From the NCBI RefSeq assembly GCF_000014565.1, contig NC_008268.1:372001-436000 (forward strand): a stretch of 64,000 nucleotides of DNA, written 5' to 3'. The notes beneath the pieces are model-generated. The model was not told the origin of the DNA and made no database searches. It was given only the letters and a program-made list of their open reading frames with translations. A program made the translations under genes and the position numbers. Positions 16,549-24,759 of the stretch are shown piece after piece (the stretch's first letter is position 1; each line of letters begins with the position of its first letter). Source of the stretch: Rhodococcus jostii RHA1 (GTDB lineage: Bacteria > Actinomycetota > Actinomycetes > Mycobacteriales > Mycobacteriaceae).

Positions 16549-17286
16549 TCAGAGCAATGAACTCACGTTCGCTGCAGTGTCGGAGACCTGCTTCCCCCAC
16601 CAGGGCACACGATTCTCGTCGAAACGGGTCTCCGGCATCGAGATGCCGATGCCACCTACCGGGCATCCCCCCTCCCCCAGCACAGCTGCCCCGACGGCAC
16701 ATACTCCCATCCGGTTCTGATTGACGTTCACCGCATATCCGACGCGGCGGATCTCCTCGATCTTCTTTCGGATAGATTCGGGATCGGTGTCGGTCTGCGG
16801 AGTCAGTTGCTGGATGGGACTGGAAAGAATTCTGTCGACCTCATCGTCCGGCAGGCACGCCATGATCGCCATTCCCCCCGACGTGTGAGGTAGCTGCCAT
16901 GTGCTGCCGACCTTGATGAAGGTGCGAACCGCCTGATGGGAATCCATGCGTTCGATCTGAACCACCCGTTCCGCACCATCACGGACCTGGAGCGTGATGG
17001 TCTCGTTCGTCAGATCCCGCAGCTCACGCATCGGTTCGAGCGCGACCGTTCGCAAGTCTCCCTTGTCCCAGCCGCGCCTGCCCACGGCGAGCGCCCGCGA
17101 GGTGAGCTTCCATCGCGTGTACTCGCTCCCATCGCTGCGGATCCAGCCGGCGGATGCGAGCGCCTGAAGAGTCCGCTGCACGGTCGATTTCGGCAACTGA
17201 AGGGTGCGTGACAGTTCGCCTACTCCGACCGGCTGGCTCTCCGCCACAGCTTCGAGTACGCGCAAACCTCGTTCGATGCCTTGCAC
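16549..17286 (-). CDS. IclR family transcriptional regulator
   Basis: The 245-residue regulator has an N-terminal winged helix (GIERGLRVLEAVAE, GVGELSRTLQLPKSTVQRTLQALASAGWI, residues 3-50). Its C-terminal GAF-like effector domain carries SGGMAIMACLPDDEVDRIL, the GYAVNVNQNRMGVCAVGAAVLG segment and VGGIGISMPETRF. IclR proteins bind short palindromes at catabolic promoters and sense pathway acids. The best palindrome in the window (17329-17370) is directly upstream, and related 17-bp sites precede the symporter, CoA operon, aldehyde dehydrogenase and hydrolase operon. It is therefore the likely controller of the whole 1-20 kb module. The effector is unknown. Confidence 0.9.
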   Translation of the reverse strand: MQGIERGLRVLEAVAESQPVGVGELSRTLQLPKSTVQRTLQALASAGWIRSDGSEYTRWKLTSRALAVGRRGWDKGDLRTVALEPMRELRDLTNETITLQVRDGAERVVQIERMDSHQAVRTFIKVGSTWQLPHTSGGMAIMACLPDDEVDRILSSPIQQLTPQTDTDPESIRKKIEEIRRVGYAVNVNQNRMGVCAVGAAVLGEGGCPVGGIGISMPETRFDENRVPWWGKQVSDTAANVSSLL

Positions 17287-17328
17287 CTACTGTTCCTCTC
17301 CCTCGACCGCCGCTCCGCCGCGGTGCAA

Positions 17329-17370
17329 CATTTCGTACTGTGCCGATTATCGGCACAGTATGTCGAAATG
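17329..17370. promoter_or_regulatory. Strong IclR autoregulatory operator
   Basis: The core GTGCCGATTATCGGCAC (17340-17356) is a perfect palindrome around one T. It extends as TACT/AGTA on both sides (17336-17360), with outer arms CATTTCG and CGAAATG (17329-17335, 17364-17370). It lies 54 bp upstream of the iclR start and downstream of the thioesterase stop, so it serves iclR. It is the most symmetric member of the site family. Confidence 0.75.
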
Positions 17371-17395
17371 TCCAGTCTCGATGTCCGCTACCGGT

Positions 17396-17866
17396 TCACC
17401 GAAGGCGAATCTCGGCGGCCGCGCCGACGCCGACAGGCGGCGAACTGTCCGCGAGGATCTTGAAGACGCCCGTCGCCGTTGCCACCACCGAATCGTTCAC
17501 CCGCAGGTCGGAGTCCGCGAAGACGATCGATGCCGTGCGCCGCACGATACGGGGTGAGCTCGTCAAGAGGTCACCGACCCGGACGATACCGAGGAAACTG
17601 ACATTCAGTTGCACGGTCGCCATGTTCTGCGTGCCGGTTTCCGCGAGGGCGGTCGAACCGAGGGCTCGGTCGGCGAAGGCCATGATCAGGCCGCCCTGCA
17701 CGACTCCTCGAAGGTTTCGATGTTTGGGTTCACACCGCAGTCCGTATTCCCGTGCACCGCCATCTCCGCGACGCAGCAGCAGTGGACCGATCAGCCCGAT
17801 GAACCCACCGTCGTGCACCTCGTCCCATTCGACTTCGCTCACGCCCACCTCTACTTCTACTTCCAT
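17396..17866 (-). CDS. PaaI-like acyl-CoA thioesterase (hot-dog fold)
   Basis: The 156-residue protein has the PaaI/thioesterase signature: LRGVVQGGLIMAFADRALG (residues ~52-70) with the conserved Gly-Gly and Asp, followed by MATVQLNVSFLGIVRVGDLL and ASIVFADSDLRVNDSVVATATGVFKIL. Such enzymes hydrolyse CoA esters of catabolic intermediates and recycle CoA. The N-terminus (MEVEVEVGVSEVEWDEV) is unusually repetitive, and the start at 17866 is not backed by a strong ribosome site. It lies downstream of the hydrolase operon and upstream of iclR in the same direction, so it is probably part of the same regulon. Confidence 0.82.
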   Translation of the reverse strand: MEVEVEVGVSEVEWDEVHDGGFIGLIGPLLLRRGDGGAREYGLRCEPKHRNLRGVVQGGLIMAFADRALGSTALAETGTQNMATVQLNVSFLGIVRVGDLLTSSPRIVRRTASIVFADSDLRVNDSVVATATGVFKILADSSPPVGVGAAAEIRLR

Positions 17867-17962
17867 CCTGGCTTCGATCTTTCATACCCATCGAGTCGGG
17901 TCGCGATCTGATGGGCGGCGCGGAGCCGCCGACGGCGAGGTTGGAGGAACTCGCTCGTCGGC

Positions 17963-17984
17963 GGCCCGCGAGGTTGCGCGGGCC
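17963..17984. terminator. GC hairpin after the hydrolase gene
   Basis: GGCCCGCG-AGGTTG-CGCGGGCC is a perfect 8-bp stem with a 6-base loop, between the hydrolase stop (18037) and the thioesterase start (17866). It is a plausible partial terminator. No T tract is present. Confidence 0.5.
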
Positions 17985-18036
17985 TCGTGCTTCGTGACCA
18001 CCACGAGCACTGCCGGCCGCGCAACCCGTCAGGGGG

Positions 18037-18921
18037 TTACTGGGTAGCCGAGAGCACCTTCGACGGCACAGCCGAGTCACGGATTTCCCACAGCACCGGC
18101 TTGATGCACCGGAAGAACTGGGCTGCGTCCTCGCTCATCGGGAAGTGTCCGAGTCCCGCCATCGGAACGACCTTCGCACCCTCGATCTGCGCGCCGAGTT
18201 CCGCGGCCTCCTCCGGTCCCGTCGCGAAGTCGTATTCGCCGTTGAGGATGTACACGGCGGTCTTCGACGTATCGATGTTCTGTGCCGTTTCTCGAAGATC
18301 GTGCTCGACGCTGTAGTAGTGGAGATCACCCTTGAAGACCGGAGGGGATCCTTGGCTGTAGACCCAGGTCGTTTCCCTGCGGCCGACCTCGGGCGCCGTC
18401 GGCGAGGTGAGCGCGTACATCGCCGCGGGCTTGGAGTCGTTGCTGATCTCAGGGTGGAACCAGTAGTCGAGGTAGAAGCCGGGCGAATGCAGCGCCGCCT
18501 CGAGCGCGATCACGGCACGGAAGACGCCGGGGTAGTGCAGTGCCAGATCGGGGGCGAGGTTGCCGCCCATCGAACTGCCCATGTACACCGCGTCCTCGCA
18601 GTCGAGGGCCTCGGCCAGGGCAACGACGAACTTCATGAAGAAGTCCTGGGTCAGGTTGTACTCCTGCTCCCACCATCGCACCGAGAGCGGCGGCAGCGAC
18701 CGCCCGTGATACGGCAGATCCCACGTGATCACGCGGAAGTGCGAGGTGATCTCCTCGTCCTCGAGGAGATGACGATACTGGCGGCCGTCACAGCCGGCGG
18801 TGTGCTGGAGAAGTAGCGGGATTCCGGACCCGCTCTCCTCGTAGTAGACCCGGTACTCGACGTCGTCGATCGTGAGATGGACGTACCGTCCGACCGCCTT
18901 GTCGAACTTCGTCGTGGTCAT
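18037..18921 (-). CDS. Alpha/beta hydrolase
   Basis: The 294-residue alpha/beta-hydrolase-fold enzyme has the oxyanion region IPLLLQHTAGCDGRQY (residues ~33-48) and FRVITWDLPYHGRS. The nucleophile elbow is GSSMGGN (Ser near residue 116), the acid LNGEYDFATGP, and the C-terminal His GLGHFPMSE. Its ATG at 18921 overlaps the stop of the preceding SCP2-like gene (ATGA), so the two are coupled. It lies behind an IclR-type operator and probably cleaves an ester, lactone or C-C bond in the module. The substrate cannot be named. Confidence 0.87.
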   Translation of the reverse strand: MTTTKFDKAVGRYVHLTIDDVEYRVYYEESGSGIPLLLQHTAGCDGRQYRHLLEDEEITSHFRVITWDLPYHGRSLPPLSVRWWEQEYNLTQDFFMKFVVALAEALDCEDAVYMGSSMGGNLAPDLALHYPGVFRAVIALEAALHSPGFYLDYWFHPEISNDSKPAAMYALTSPTAPEVGRRETTWVYSQGSPPVFKGDLHYYSVEHDLRETAQNIDTSKTAVYILNGEYDFATGPEEAAELGAQIEGAKVVPMAGLGHFPMSEDAAQFFRCIKPVLWEIRDSAVPSKVLSATQ

Positions 18922-19325
18922 TTCGCCTCCTCGGCAACGTTGGTGTACGAACGCATGAAATCGAACACTCGTCTGAGCGCGGCGTAGTAGGCGAAGAACA
19001 TCTTCATGTCTCCCCCATAGCGGAAGTTGTGCCGGGTGACCGCCGAGAAGAGGTCCTGATAGAACGGGCGAGGCACCCGCTGGAAGAACTTGCTCCATTC
19101 TTCGATCGGCGCCGAGATCTCGATGTCGTAGTTCCGCGCAACCGTCATGAGGTTGTTGCCCTCGGGCGGTGTCATGGAGTCGAGTCGACCGTCACGAATC
19201 ACCAGCACGTAGGTTTCATCGCCGATCTCCAACCGGACGATGGCGTTCCAGAAGCGCGCCGCAATCTTGAATTCGGGATCCAAGTTGAGCGCCTCTGTGA
19301 ACCTCTCCGTGTCCACAAATGGCAT
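18918..19325 (-). CDS. SCP2-like small protein, hydrolase partner
   Basis: The 135-residue protein looks like a divergent SCP2 sterol-carrier fold: an N-terminal helix (FRFTEAL-type), the strand pair AIVRLEIGDETYVLVIRDGRLDSM, then DIEISAPIEEWSKFFQRVP. A C-terminal aromatic helix follows (GGDMKMFFAYYAALRRVFDFM). No catalytic residues are evident. SCP2-like domains bind hydrophobic ligands. Translational coupling to the hydrolase suggests it binds or presents that enzyme's substrate. It is the first gene after the operator at 19427. Family assignment is moderate. Confidence 0.6.
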   Translation of the reverse strand: MPFVDTERFTEALNLDPEFKIAARFWNAIVRLEIGDETYVLVIRDGRLDSMTPPEGNNLMTVARNYDIEISAPIEEWSKFFQRVPRPFYQDLFSAVTRHNFRYGGDMKMFFAYYAALRRVFDFMRSYTNVAEEAK

Positions 19326-19426
19326 GGCCTTTCCCTTTCCAGTAAGTCGCTATTCGACCTGCGATCACACGCGGGCGGCGTGGGGTTCGCTAGACATGGC
19401 GGCCCCGAGCCACCACTATCGGGACT

Positions 19427-19443
19427 GTGCCGTTCAGCGGTAC
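19427..19443. promoter_or_regulatory. IclR-type operator before the SCP2/hydrolase operon
   Basis: GTGCCGTTCAGCGGTAC, preceded by ACT, matches the 17-bp family with one mismatch in the right arm (GGTAC). It lies about 100 bp upstream of the SCP2-like start in the 418-bp divergent region 19326-19743. The region also holds the upstream DNA of the LeuB-like gene, for which no separate promoter stands out. Confidence 0.5.
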
Positions 19444-19743
19444 GCCGTGTCAATTTCGAGTATGTGTACTGCCTCACAATTTGTCAATACGCTGACGTGG
19501 ACCTCCGTTGCCCGAGCTCGCCACACCCCACCCAGCGCCGAACGGCATCGCTCGGAGACGCGAATACTCCCTGGGGTTCGACAACTGACCTGAATCTCAC
19601 TATGTGGCACCGCTATTCCAGCATTTGGCTATGCGCGATAGCTTCTGTGTACCGCCGCCACTTCCGCCCGCTGCACCCACGCACTCGGGCTCGGCGACTC
19701 GTCACGCGCGGAAACAGTCACGCGTTCGCAGTTCGGAGATCTG

Positions 19744-20760
19744 ATGAAAATTGCAGTCATTCCAGGGGACGGAATCGGCCCCGAAGTCATCGACCAGGCG
19801 GTCAGGACCTTGCACGAGGTTGCCCCCACCATCGACACCAGCTACTTCGACCTGGGCGCCCGAAACTTCCGGGAAACAGGTCGTCTGCTCGCCCCGGAAA
19901 CACTCGACGAGATCCGGCATCACGATGCGATCCTGCTCGGTGCCATCGGCGACCCCACTGTCCCCGCCGGCACGCTGGAACGTGGCATCCTGCTCGAAAT
20001 GCGCTTCGCGCTAGATCATCACATCAACCCACGCCCGACGAAGACGATGCCCGGCGCGCCGCGAGTGCTTGCCGGAGACGTGAATGTCGACCTGTTGGTA
20101 GTCCGGGAGGGAACCGAAGGCCCGTACACCGGCAACGGGGGCGCACTCCGCGTCGGAACGCCGCATGAAGTCGCTACGGAAGTCAGTGTCAACACACGCT
20201 TCGGAGTCGATCGACTTCTCCGGGAAGCGTTCGAGCGCGCCACGGTCAGGCGGCAGAGGTTGACGATCGTGCACAAACCGAACGTTCTCGCCTTCGCAGG
20301 CTCCTTGTGGACGCGCGCTGCCGACGACCTGTCAGCGCTGTATCCGGACGTCGAGGTCGATCACATGCTCGTCGATGCGGCCATGCTGCACCTCGTCACA
20401 AACCCTGCCCGATTCGACGTCATCGCCACCGACAACCTCTTCGGCGACCTCATCACCGACCTCACGTCCGCCCTGGGCGGGGGTGTCGGGCTGGCGGCAA
20501 GCGCGAACATCGACGGCTCACGGAGGAATCCCGGCATGTTCGAACCGGTTCACGGGAGCGCCCCGGATATCGCAGGTCGAGGCGTCGCCGATCCCACAGC
20601 CGCGATCCTGTCGGTCGCGTTGATGCTGCATCACCTCGGGCGGTCACCTGAGGCGAACGCCATCGACCAGGCCGTTCAGGACCACGTCGCGACCCGCGGA
20701 CCCGAATCCTGCTCCACCGAGGAAATCGGTGAGCAGATCAGGAGCCGAGTGGGCTCCTGA
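19744..20760 (+). CDS. 3-Isopropylmalate dehydrogenase-like (LeuB family) oxidative decarboxylase
   Basis: The 338-residue protein belongs to the isocitrate/isopropylmalate dehydrogenase family. [15 protein letters not shown] opens it, [15 protein letters not shown] gives the substrate loop, and [22 protein letters not shown], the metal site [18 protein letters not shown] and [18 protein letters not shown] follow. It is very close in layout to actinobacterial LeuB, yet sits in a catabolic module with no leucine genes. It may therefore oxidise a malate-type intermediate (3-substituted malate, tartrate or similar) to a 2-oxoacid, or be a second leuB. The ATG at 19744 follows AGTTCGGAGATCTG. It is divergent from the hydrolase operon and convergent with the ArsR gene. 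Confidence 0.85.
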   Translation: MKIAVIPGDGIGPEVIDQAVRTLHEVAPTIDTSYFDLGARNFRETGRLLAPETLDEIRHHDAILLGAIGDPTVPAGTLERGILLEMRFALDHHINPRPTKTMPGAPRVLAGDVNVDLLVVREGTEGPYTGNGGALRVGTPHEVATEVSVNTRFGVDRLLREAFERATVRRQRLTIVHKPNVLAFAGSLWTRAADDLSALYPDVEVDHMLVDAAMLHLVTNPARFDVIATDNLFGDLITDLTSALGGGVGLAASANIDGSRRNPGMFEPVHGSAPDIAGRGVADPTAAILSVALMLHHLGRSPEANAIDQAVQDHVATRGPESCSTEEIGEQIRSRVGS

Positions 20761-20764
20761 TCAC

Positions 20765-21148
20765 TCACACTGCTTCGCCATCGGCCGGCTGCCAGTTCGC
20801 GATGAGTTCCACGAGGCCGGGAAAGCGCTCATCGAGGTCTTCGATGCGGACTCGGCTTCGTCGCTCGAGCCCGTGCTGCCGCTGTCGGATGACACCTGCC
20901 TCCCTGAGCGCTTTGAAGTGGTGGGTGAGGCTCGACTTCGGCCGGTCGAATCCGAACCAACCGCAGGTGTGGTCGTACTCCTCAGAGCTGGTCAACAGCC
21001 GATTGACGATTGTGAGTCTCAGCGGGTCGGCGAGGACGCCCATGACCCGCTCCAGACGGATCTCCGATGCCGCGGGTTCGGGTAGCGGCGTCGGCAGAGA
21101 AGGCTCTTCGCTGTCGCTCATGCGATAGGTCGGCGCAAGGTCGGTCAT
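20765..21148 (-). CDS. ArsR-family regulator
   Basis: The 127-residue winged-helix regulator has RLERVMGVLADPLRLTIVNRLL (residues ~25-46), then the recognition region FGFDRPKSSLTHHFKALREAGVIRQRQHGLERRSRVR. A short tail (FPGLVELIANWQ) follows. No metal-binding ELCVCDL motif is present, so it is not a classic arsenic/cadmium sensor. The ATG at 21148 is preferred; the open frame extends to 21187 inside the operator. Two matched palindromes lie between it and the divergent MFS exporter, so it probably represses both genes. Confidence 0.85.
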   Translation of the reverse strand: MTDLAPTYRMSDSEEPSLPTPLPEPAASEIRLERVMGVLADPLRLTIVNRLLTSSEEYDHTCGWFGFDRPKSSLTHHFKALREAGVIRQRQHGLERRSRVRIEDLDERFPGLVELIANWQPADGEAV

Positions 21149-21166
21149 AGATCCAGCATAGCGGCA

Positions 21167-21209
21167 GTACGAATTTTGTCGTACCATCTCTGTACGAATA
21201 ATCTCGTAC
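21167..21209. promoter_or_regulatory. Tandem ArsR operator palindromes
   Basis: GTACGA-N6-TCGTAC occurs twice with identical spacing, at 21167-21184 and 21192-21209, and a further half-site (AGTACGAC) follows. The sites fill the 104-bp gap between the divergent arsR-type and MFS genes. They are the likely binding sites of the ArsR protein and overlap both promoters. Confidence 0.75.
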
Positions 21210-21252
21210 TAGTACGACCGGTATCGAACCGGGTGCGGAAGAGGAGACAGCG

Positions 21253-22539
21253 ATGGCGAAGAGTTCGGCCGGCCCGAAGGAACTGAGGTGGTCCCTGGCC
21301 GCCGCCAGCACGGTGACAGCCGTCTTCGTGCTGTCCAACGCGCCCACACCGCTATACACGCGCTGGCAAGCAGAATGGGAATTCAGTTCCGGAACGTTGA
21401 CGATCGTGTTCGGGGCCTACATGGTCGGGCTGATCGGGACCCTTCTCGTCGCCGGGAAACTCGCCGATCGATACGGGCGGAAGATCGTGCTCGTCCCAGG
21501 CCTGATCGCCGCGGTCACCGCGGCGGGGCTCTTCCTGTCGGCCACGAACGTAGTGTGGTTGCTGGCGGCCAGGCTACTGGCCGGCGCCGCGGTCGGCGCG
21601 GCCGTCACCGCGGGCATGTCGGCGACGATCGATCTCGCCCCCGACCACCGGCGCCGGACCGGATCCATGATCGCTTCCGCTGCAATGGTATTCGGTGCCG
21701 GACTCGGCCCCCTCCTGTCCGGGGCGCTCTCCCAGCTCATCGACACACCACAGTCCTGGATATTCGGAATCGTGCTCACGATAACGACGCTGACGCTGGT
21801 CGTCGCGATACGGTTGCCACTCCCCCACGGATTCGCAGAGGACGGTCCGGTCGGACCTCTCTGGTCATGGCCCTCCGTTCCTCGTCCGAATCGCCGTGAA
21901 CTCGCTTGGGGAGCAGCAGCATTCGCTCCAGGCATTACCTCGACTTCCTTCTTCCTCTCCCTCGGGCCCACAGTCCTCGCCACCGGCATCGACGCCCCCA
22001 GCCCGCTACTCGCGGGCGCGGCGGCATGCGGCATGTTTCTGGTAGCGACCGGAATCCAGTTCGCCCTGGCGCATCTGCGTACCAGAACCCATCTCGCCCT
22101 GAGTTCCACTGCCGCGTTCGTCTCGATGGCGACGCTGACGGCGAGCGTCACCCTCTCCCCGACGCCGGCGTTGTTCGTCATCGCGGCACTTCTTGCCGGC
22201 GCCGCACAGGGCCTCGGCCAACTTGCGGCATTGACGCTGATCGGCACCCGCATCCCCTCGAACCATCGCGCCGAAGCGAACGCGACATTGAACATCGCCG
22301 GCTACATTCCTGCGGCTCTGCTCCCCGTGGGAACGGGCTACCTGATCCAATTCCTCCCCTTCGGCGCGGCCATCGTCACGTTCGCGGCAGCCGTCATGGC
22401 ATTCTCCCTCGCCGCCCTGATCACCGTACGAATCAGCACGGCCGAACACCTGCGTCCCCGCGCCTCGGACGGGCACGTGATCCGCGGGGAGACGGATGCC
22501 ACCGCCGAGGAAGCACTGCTGGATGGGGCACGGCCATGA
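21253..22539 (+). CDS. MFS transporter (drug/metabolite exporter type)
   Basis: The 428-residue, 12-TM major facilitator has the loop 2-3 motif GKLADRYGRKIVLV near residues 69-82 and PTPLYTRWQ at the end of TM1, as in MFS_1 efflux proteins. TM5 holds AAMVFGAGLGPLLSGAL, similar to the antiporter motif C (GxxxGPxxGG). This favours export. It is divergent from the ArsR regulator, with operators in between. The alcohol dehydrogenase follows after 144 bp and may be co-regulated. Substrate unknown. Confidence 0.84.
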   Translation: MAKSSAGPKELRWSLAAASTVTAVFVLSNAPTPLYTRWQAEWEFSSGTLTIVFGAYMVGLIGTLLVAGKLADRYGRKIVLVPGLIAAVTAAGLFLSATNVVWLLAARLLAGAAVGAAVTAGMSATIDLAPDHRRRTGSMIASAAMVFGAGLGPLLSGALSQLIDTPQSWIFGIVLTITTLTLVVAIRLPLPHGFAEDGPVGPLWSWPSVPRPNRRELAWGAAAFAPGITSTSFFLSLGPTVLATGIDAPSPLLAGAAACGMFLVATGIQFALAHLRTRTHLALSSTAAFVSMATLTASVTLSPTPALFVIAALLAGAAQGLGQLAALTLIGTRIPSNHRAEANATLNIAGYIPAALLPVGTGYLIQFLPFGAAIVTFAAAVMAFSLAALITVRISTAEHLRPRASDGHVIRGETDATAEEALLDGARP

Positions 22540-22683
22540 CACTCGGGCGGTCGCATCGCCGGGCGTCTTCCGTCTCCCGGTCGATGGGTCGGACCCCGTC
22601 AACCCTTGTCAGGAGCTCCGCTGAGGGGCTTGACTGAAATGTGGGTCTCGATCGCCCAGGATGAACAGACAGGGAGGATGCAG

Positions 22684-23697
22684 ATGCCAACCCATCAGGC
22701 AGTTCACGTCCAGGCCCCCGGCGAACCGCTGACACTCGTCGACGTCGAAACAGGGTCGCCCCCGCGCGACCATGTACGCATCGCGGTGTCGGCGTGCGGA
22801 GTGTGCGGCACCGACCACGCCTTCGTCAACGGCGCGTTCCCGGACATGTCTTGGCCTCTGACACCTGGACACGAGATCGCCGGAACCATCGCCGAACTCG
22901 GTGAGGGCGTCGACAACTACGCCGTCGGCGACCGCGTCGCCGTGGGTTGGTTCGGTGGGCACTGCAACCAGTGCATCCCCTGTCGTCAGGGCTCCTTCAT
23001 TCATTGCGAGAAGTTGCAGGTGCCGAGCTGGCAGTATCCCGGCGGATACGCCGAGTCGGTGATCGTTCCAGCAAACGCACTGGCCCGGATTCCGAACGAG
23101 CTGTCCTTCGCGGAAGCAGCACCCATGAGTTGCGCTGGGGTCACCACGTACGACGCGCTGCGCAAAACCAGGGCCGTACCGGGCGACCGCGTCGCCATCC
23201 TCGGCATCGGCGGACTCGGCCACCTCGGTGTGCAGTTCGCCCGGGCGATGGGCTTCGAGACGATCGCCATCGCCCGCGGCGCCGACAAAGGCGACGATGC
23301 TCGTCAGCTCGGCGCCCACCACTACATCGATTCCACCGCCGGCGACGTCAGCGAAGCGTTGCAGGCTCTCGGTGGCGTATCCGTGGTTCTGGGGACCGCG
23401 GCGAGTTCGAAAGCGATGGGTGATGTGGTCGGTGGACTGCTTCCGCTCGGTGAACTCACGGTCGTCGGTGTCACGCCCGACCCACTGCCGATCAGCCCCC
23501 TACAGCTGATCACTCCCGGCGTCGATGTCACCGGCCACCCGTCCGGCACCGCCCGCGACGTCGAAGAGACGATGCACTTCGCGGTCCTGTCAGGCGTGCG
23601 CGCCCGAATCGAGGAACAGCCCCTGGCTCGAGCGGCGGAGGCCTACGCCGCGATGGAGGAAGGACGCGCACGCTACCGGATGGTCCTCACGATGTGA
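22684..23697 (+). CDS. Zinc-dependent alcohol dehydrogenase
   Basis: The 337-residue medium-chain dehydrogenase has catalytic zinc ligands in CGVCGTDHAF and GHEIAG, and a structural zinc cluster CNQCIPCRQGSFIHC (four Cys in the usual spacing). The Rossmann motif is GIGGLGHLGVQFARAMG (residues ~174-190). AGGGAGG at 22671 fits the ATG at 22684 better than the ATG at 22678, which it directly abuts. It oxidises an alcohol or reduces an aldehyde with NAD(P). It lies downstream of the ArsR-controlled MFS gene, possibly for detoxification. Confidence 0.9.
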   Translation: MPTHQAVHVQAPGEPLTLVDVETGSPPRDHVRIAVSACGVCGTDHAFVNGAFPDMSWPLTPGHEIAGTIAELGEGVDNYAVGDRVAVGWFGGHCNQCIPCRQGSFIHCEKLQVPSWQYPGGYAESVIVPANALARIPNELSFAEAAPMSCAGVTTYDALRKTRAVPGDRVAILGIGGLGHLGVQFARAMGFETIAIARGADKGDDARQLGAHHYIDSTAGDVSEALQALGGVSVVLGTAASSKAMGDVVGGLLPLGELTVVGVTPDPLPISPLQLITPGVDVTGHPSGTARDVEETMHFAVLSGVRARIEEQPLARAAEAYAAMEEGRARYRMVLTM

Positions 23698-23727
23698 CCG
23701 TTCTCGGCAACGGTTGATCGACTGCCT

Positions 23728-24201
23728 TCAGCGGAGTTCGTTGCCGCTGCGCCGTCCGATGCCCCGGGTGCCGGACGGTCCGTGGAGCTTCTCGTACGCG
23801 GCCTTCTCGGCGTCATGACGGGACGCCTTCCTCGGGTTCTCCAGGTCGGGCGGCAGTCCGTGCCTCTCGAGACGTCGAGATCGGTTCTGCGCCATGTACG
23901 ACACCGCATAGAACACGGCGAGCAGCACTCCGAGTAAGACCATGGACGCTCGCAGTCCGAGCGGCCCCGGGAACAGGAAGAACGCGGCGAAGACCGGAAC
24001 GAACGGGACCATGCTGCGAAGGAGGTGCCGGGGAACCGCCCAGTCACCGACCAGGTCGTTGCGGACCCAGTCCTGCATGGAGTCGGGAAGTTTGCGGCCT
24101 ACCGCGTAACCCAGCCACTGTAGGGGGCCGGGCCGGGTTCGTTGCGTGTTTCGCGACATGACAATTGCCTGTTCATGTTGTGCTGAAGTCGAATTCGACA
24201 T
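23728..24201 (-). CDS. DUF5313 membrane protein
   Basis: The 157-residue actinobacterial protein has the DUF5313 pattern: GPLQWLGYAVGRKLPDSMQDWVRNDL, then two adjacent TM segments (SMVPFVPVFAAFFLFPGPLGLRA and ASMVLLGVLLAVFYAVSYM). A charged tail follows (NRSRRLERHGLPPDLENP). Function is unknown in the family. GAGGA before the ATG at 24201 supports that start; an internal ATG at 24159 is an alternative. It is nine bases downstream of the OhrR-like gene and probably co-transcribed. Confidence 0.8.
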   Translation of the reverse strand: MSNSTSAQHEQAIVMSRNTQRTRPGPLQWLGYAVGRKLPDSMQDWVRNDLVGDWAVPRHLLRSMVPFVPVFAAFFLFPGPLGLRASMVLLGVLLAVFYAVSYMAQNRSRRLERHGLPPDLENPRKASRHDAEKAAYEKLHGPSGTRGIGRRSGNELR

Positions 24202-24209
24202 GATTGTCC

Positions 24210-24686
24210 TCAGTGATCGAGCGCGCCCGCTCTGAGCGCAGCCTGATTGACGCGGGTGAGAACGTCGTGAAGTTCTTCGAGTTCGGCCAGGCTGACACCG
24301 AGCTTTTCGATCACGGCGGGCGGAATCTTCTCGGCCTCCGCACGTAGCGCGGCACCGGCTTCGGTCAGTTCGACATCCAATTGCCTCTCGTCGGCGCGGC
24401 TGCGGGTGCGGGTGATCAGTCCGGACGCTTCGAGACGCTTGAGGAGCGGCGAGAGGGTGGGTGAATCGAGTTGCAGTGCGGTCCCGATCTCCTTGACCGC
24501 CATCGGGGCCTTCCCCCAGAGAGCAAGCATGACCAGGTACTGCGGATGCGTCAGCCCCATCGGTTCGAGCAAGGGGCGGTAGACGGCGAGCACCGCCCGG
24601 TTCGCGATCGCGAGCGCGAAACACACCTGCCGGTCGAGAGCGAGTAGGTCGTCGCCAGCCTTCCCCTGCTGGATGTCTGCGGTCAT
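24210..24686 (-). CDS. OhrR-like MarR-family regulator (thiol-based)
   Basis: The 158-residue winged-helix regulator has the OhrR N-terminus LLALDRQVCFALAIANRAV, with one Cys near residue 22 that in OhrR is the peroxide-sensing thiol, then GLTHPQYLVMLALWGKAPM. The DNA-binding part is VKEIGTALQLDSPTLSPLLKRLEASGLITRTRSRADER. OhrR proteins are repressors released by organic hydroperoxides. No ohr gene is adjacent. Its palindrome (24707-24735) recurs before the rhodanese/ChdC and sulfite reductase genes, so it may sense thiol or sulfur stress and control these instead. Confidence 0.86.
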   Translation of the reverse strand: MTADIQQGKAGDDLLALDRQVCFALAIANRAVLAVYRPLLEPMGLTHPQYLVMLALWGKAPMAVKEIGTALQLDSPTLSPLLKRLEASGLITRTRSRADERQLDVELTEAGAALRAEAEKIPPAVIEKLGVSLAELEELHDVLTRVNQAALRAGALDH

Positions 24687-24706
24687 GCCACCAGGCTACC
24701 AGAATA

Positions 24707-24735
24707 ATTCGTGCAATAACTAATATTGCACGAAT
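24707..24735. promoter_or_regulatory. OhrR-type operator
   Basis: ATTCGTGCAATA-N5-TATTGCACGAAT is a perfect 12-bp inverted repeat 20 bp upstream of the regulator start. The GTGCA and TGCAC cores are 16 bp apart, the same as in the site at 26320. Confidence 0.75.
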
Positions 24736-24759
24736 CATTCTGGAGGTTGCCGCCGATCG

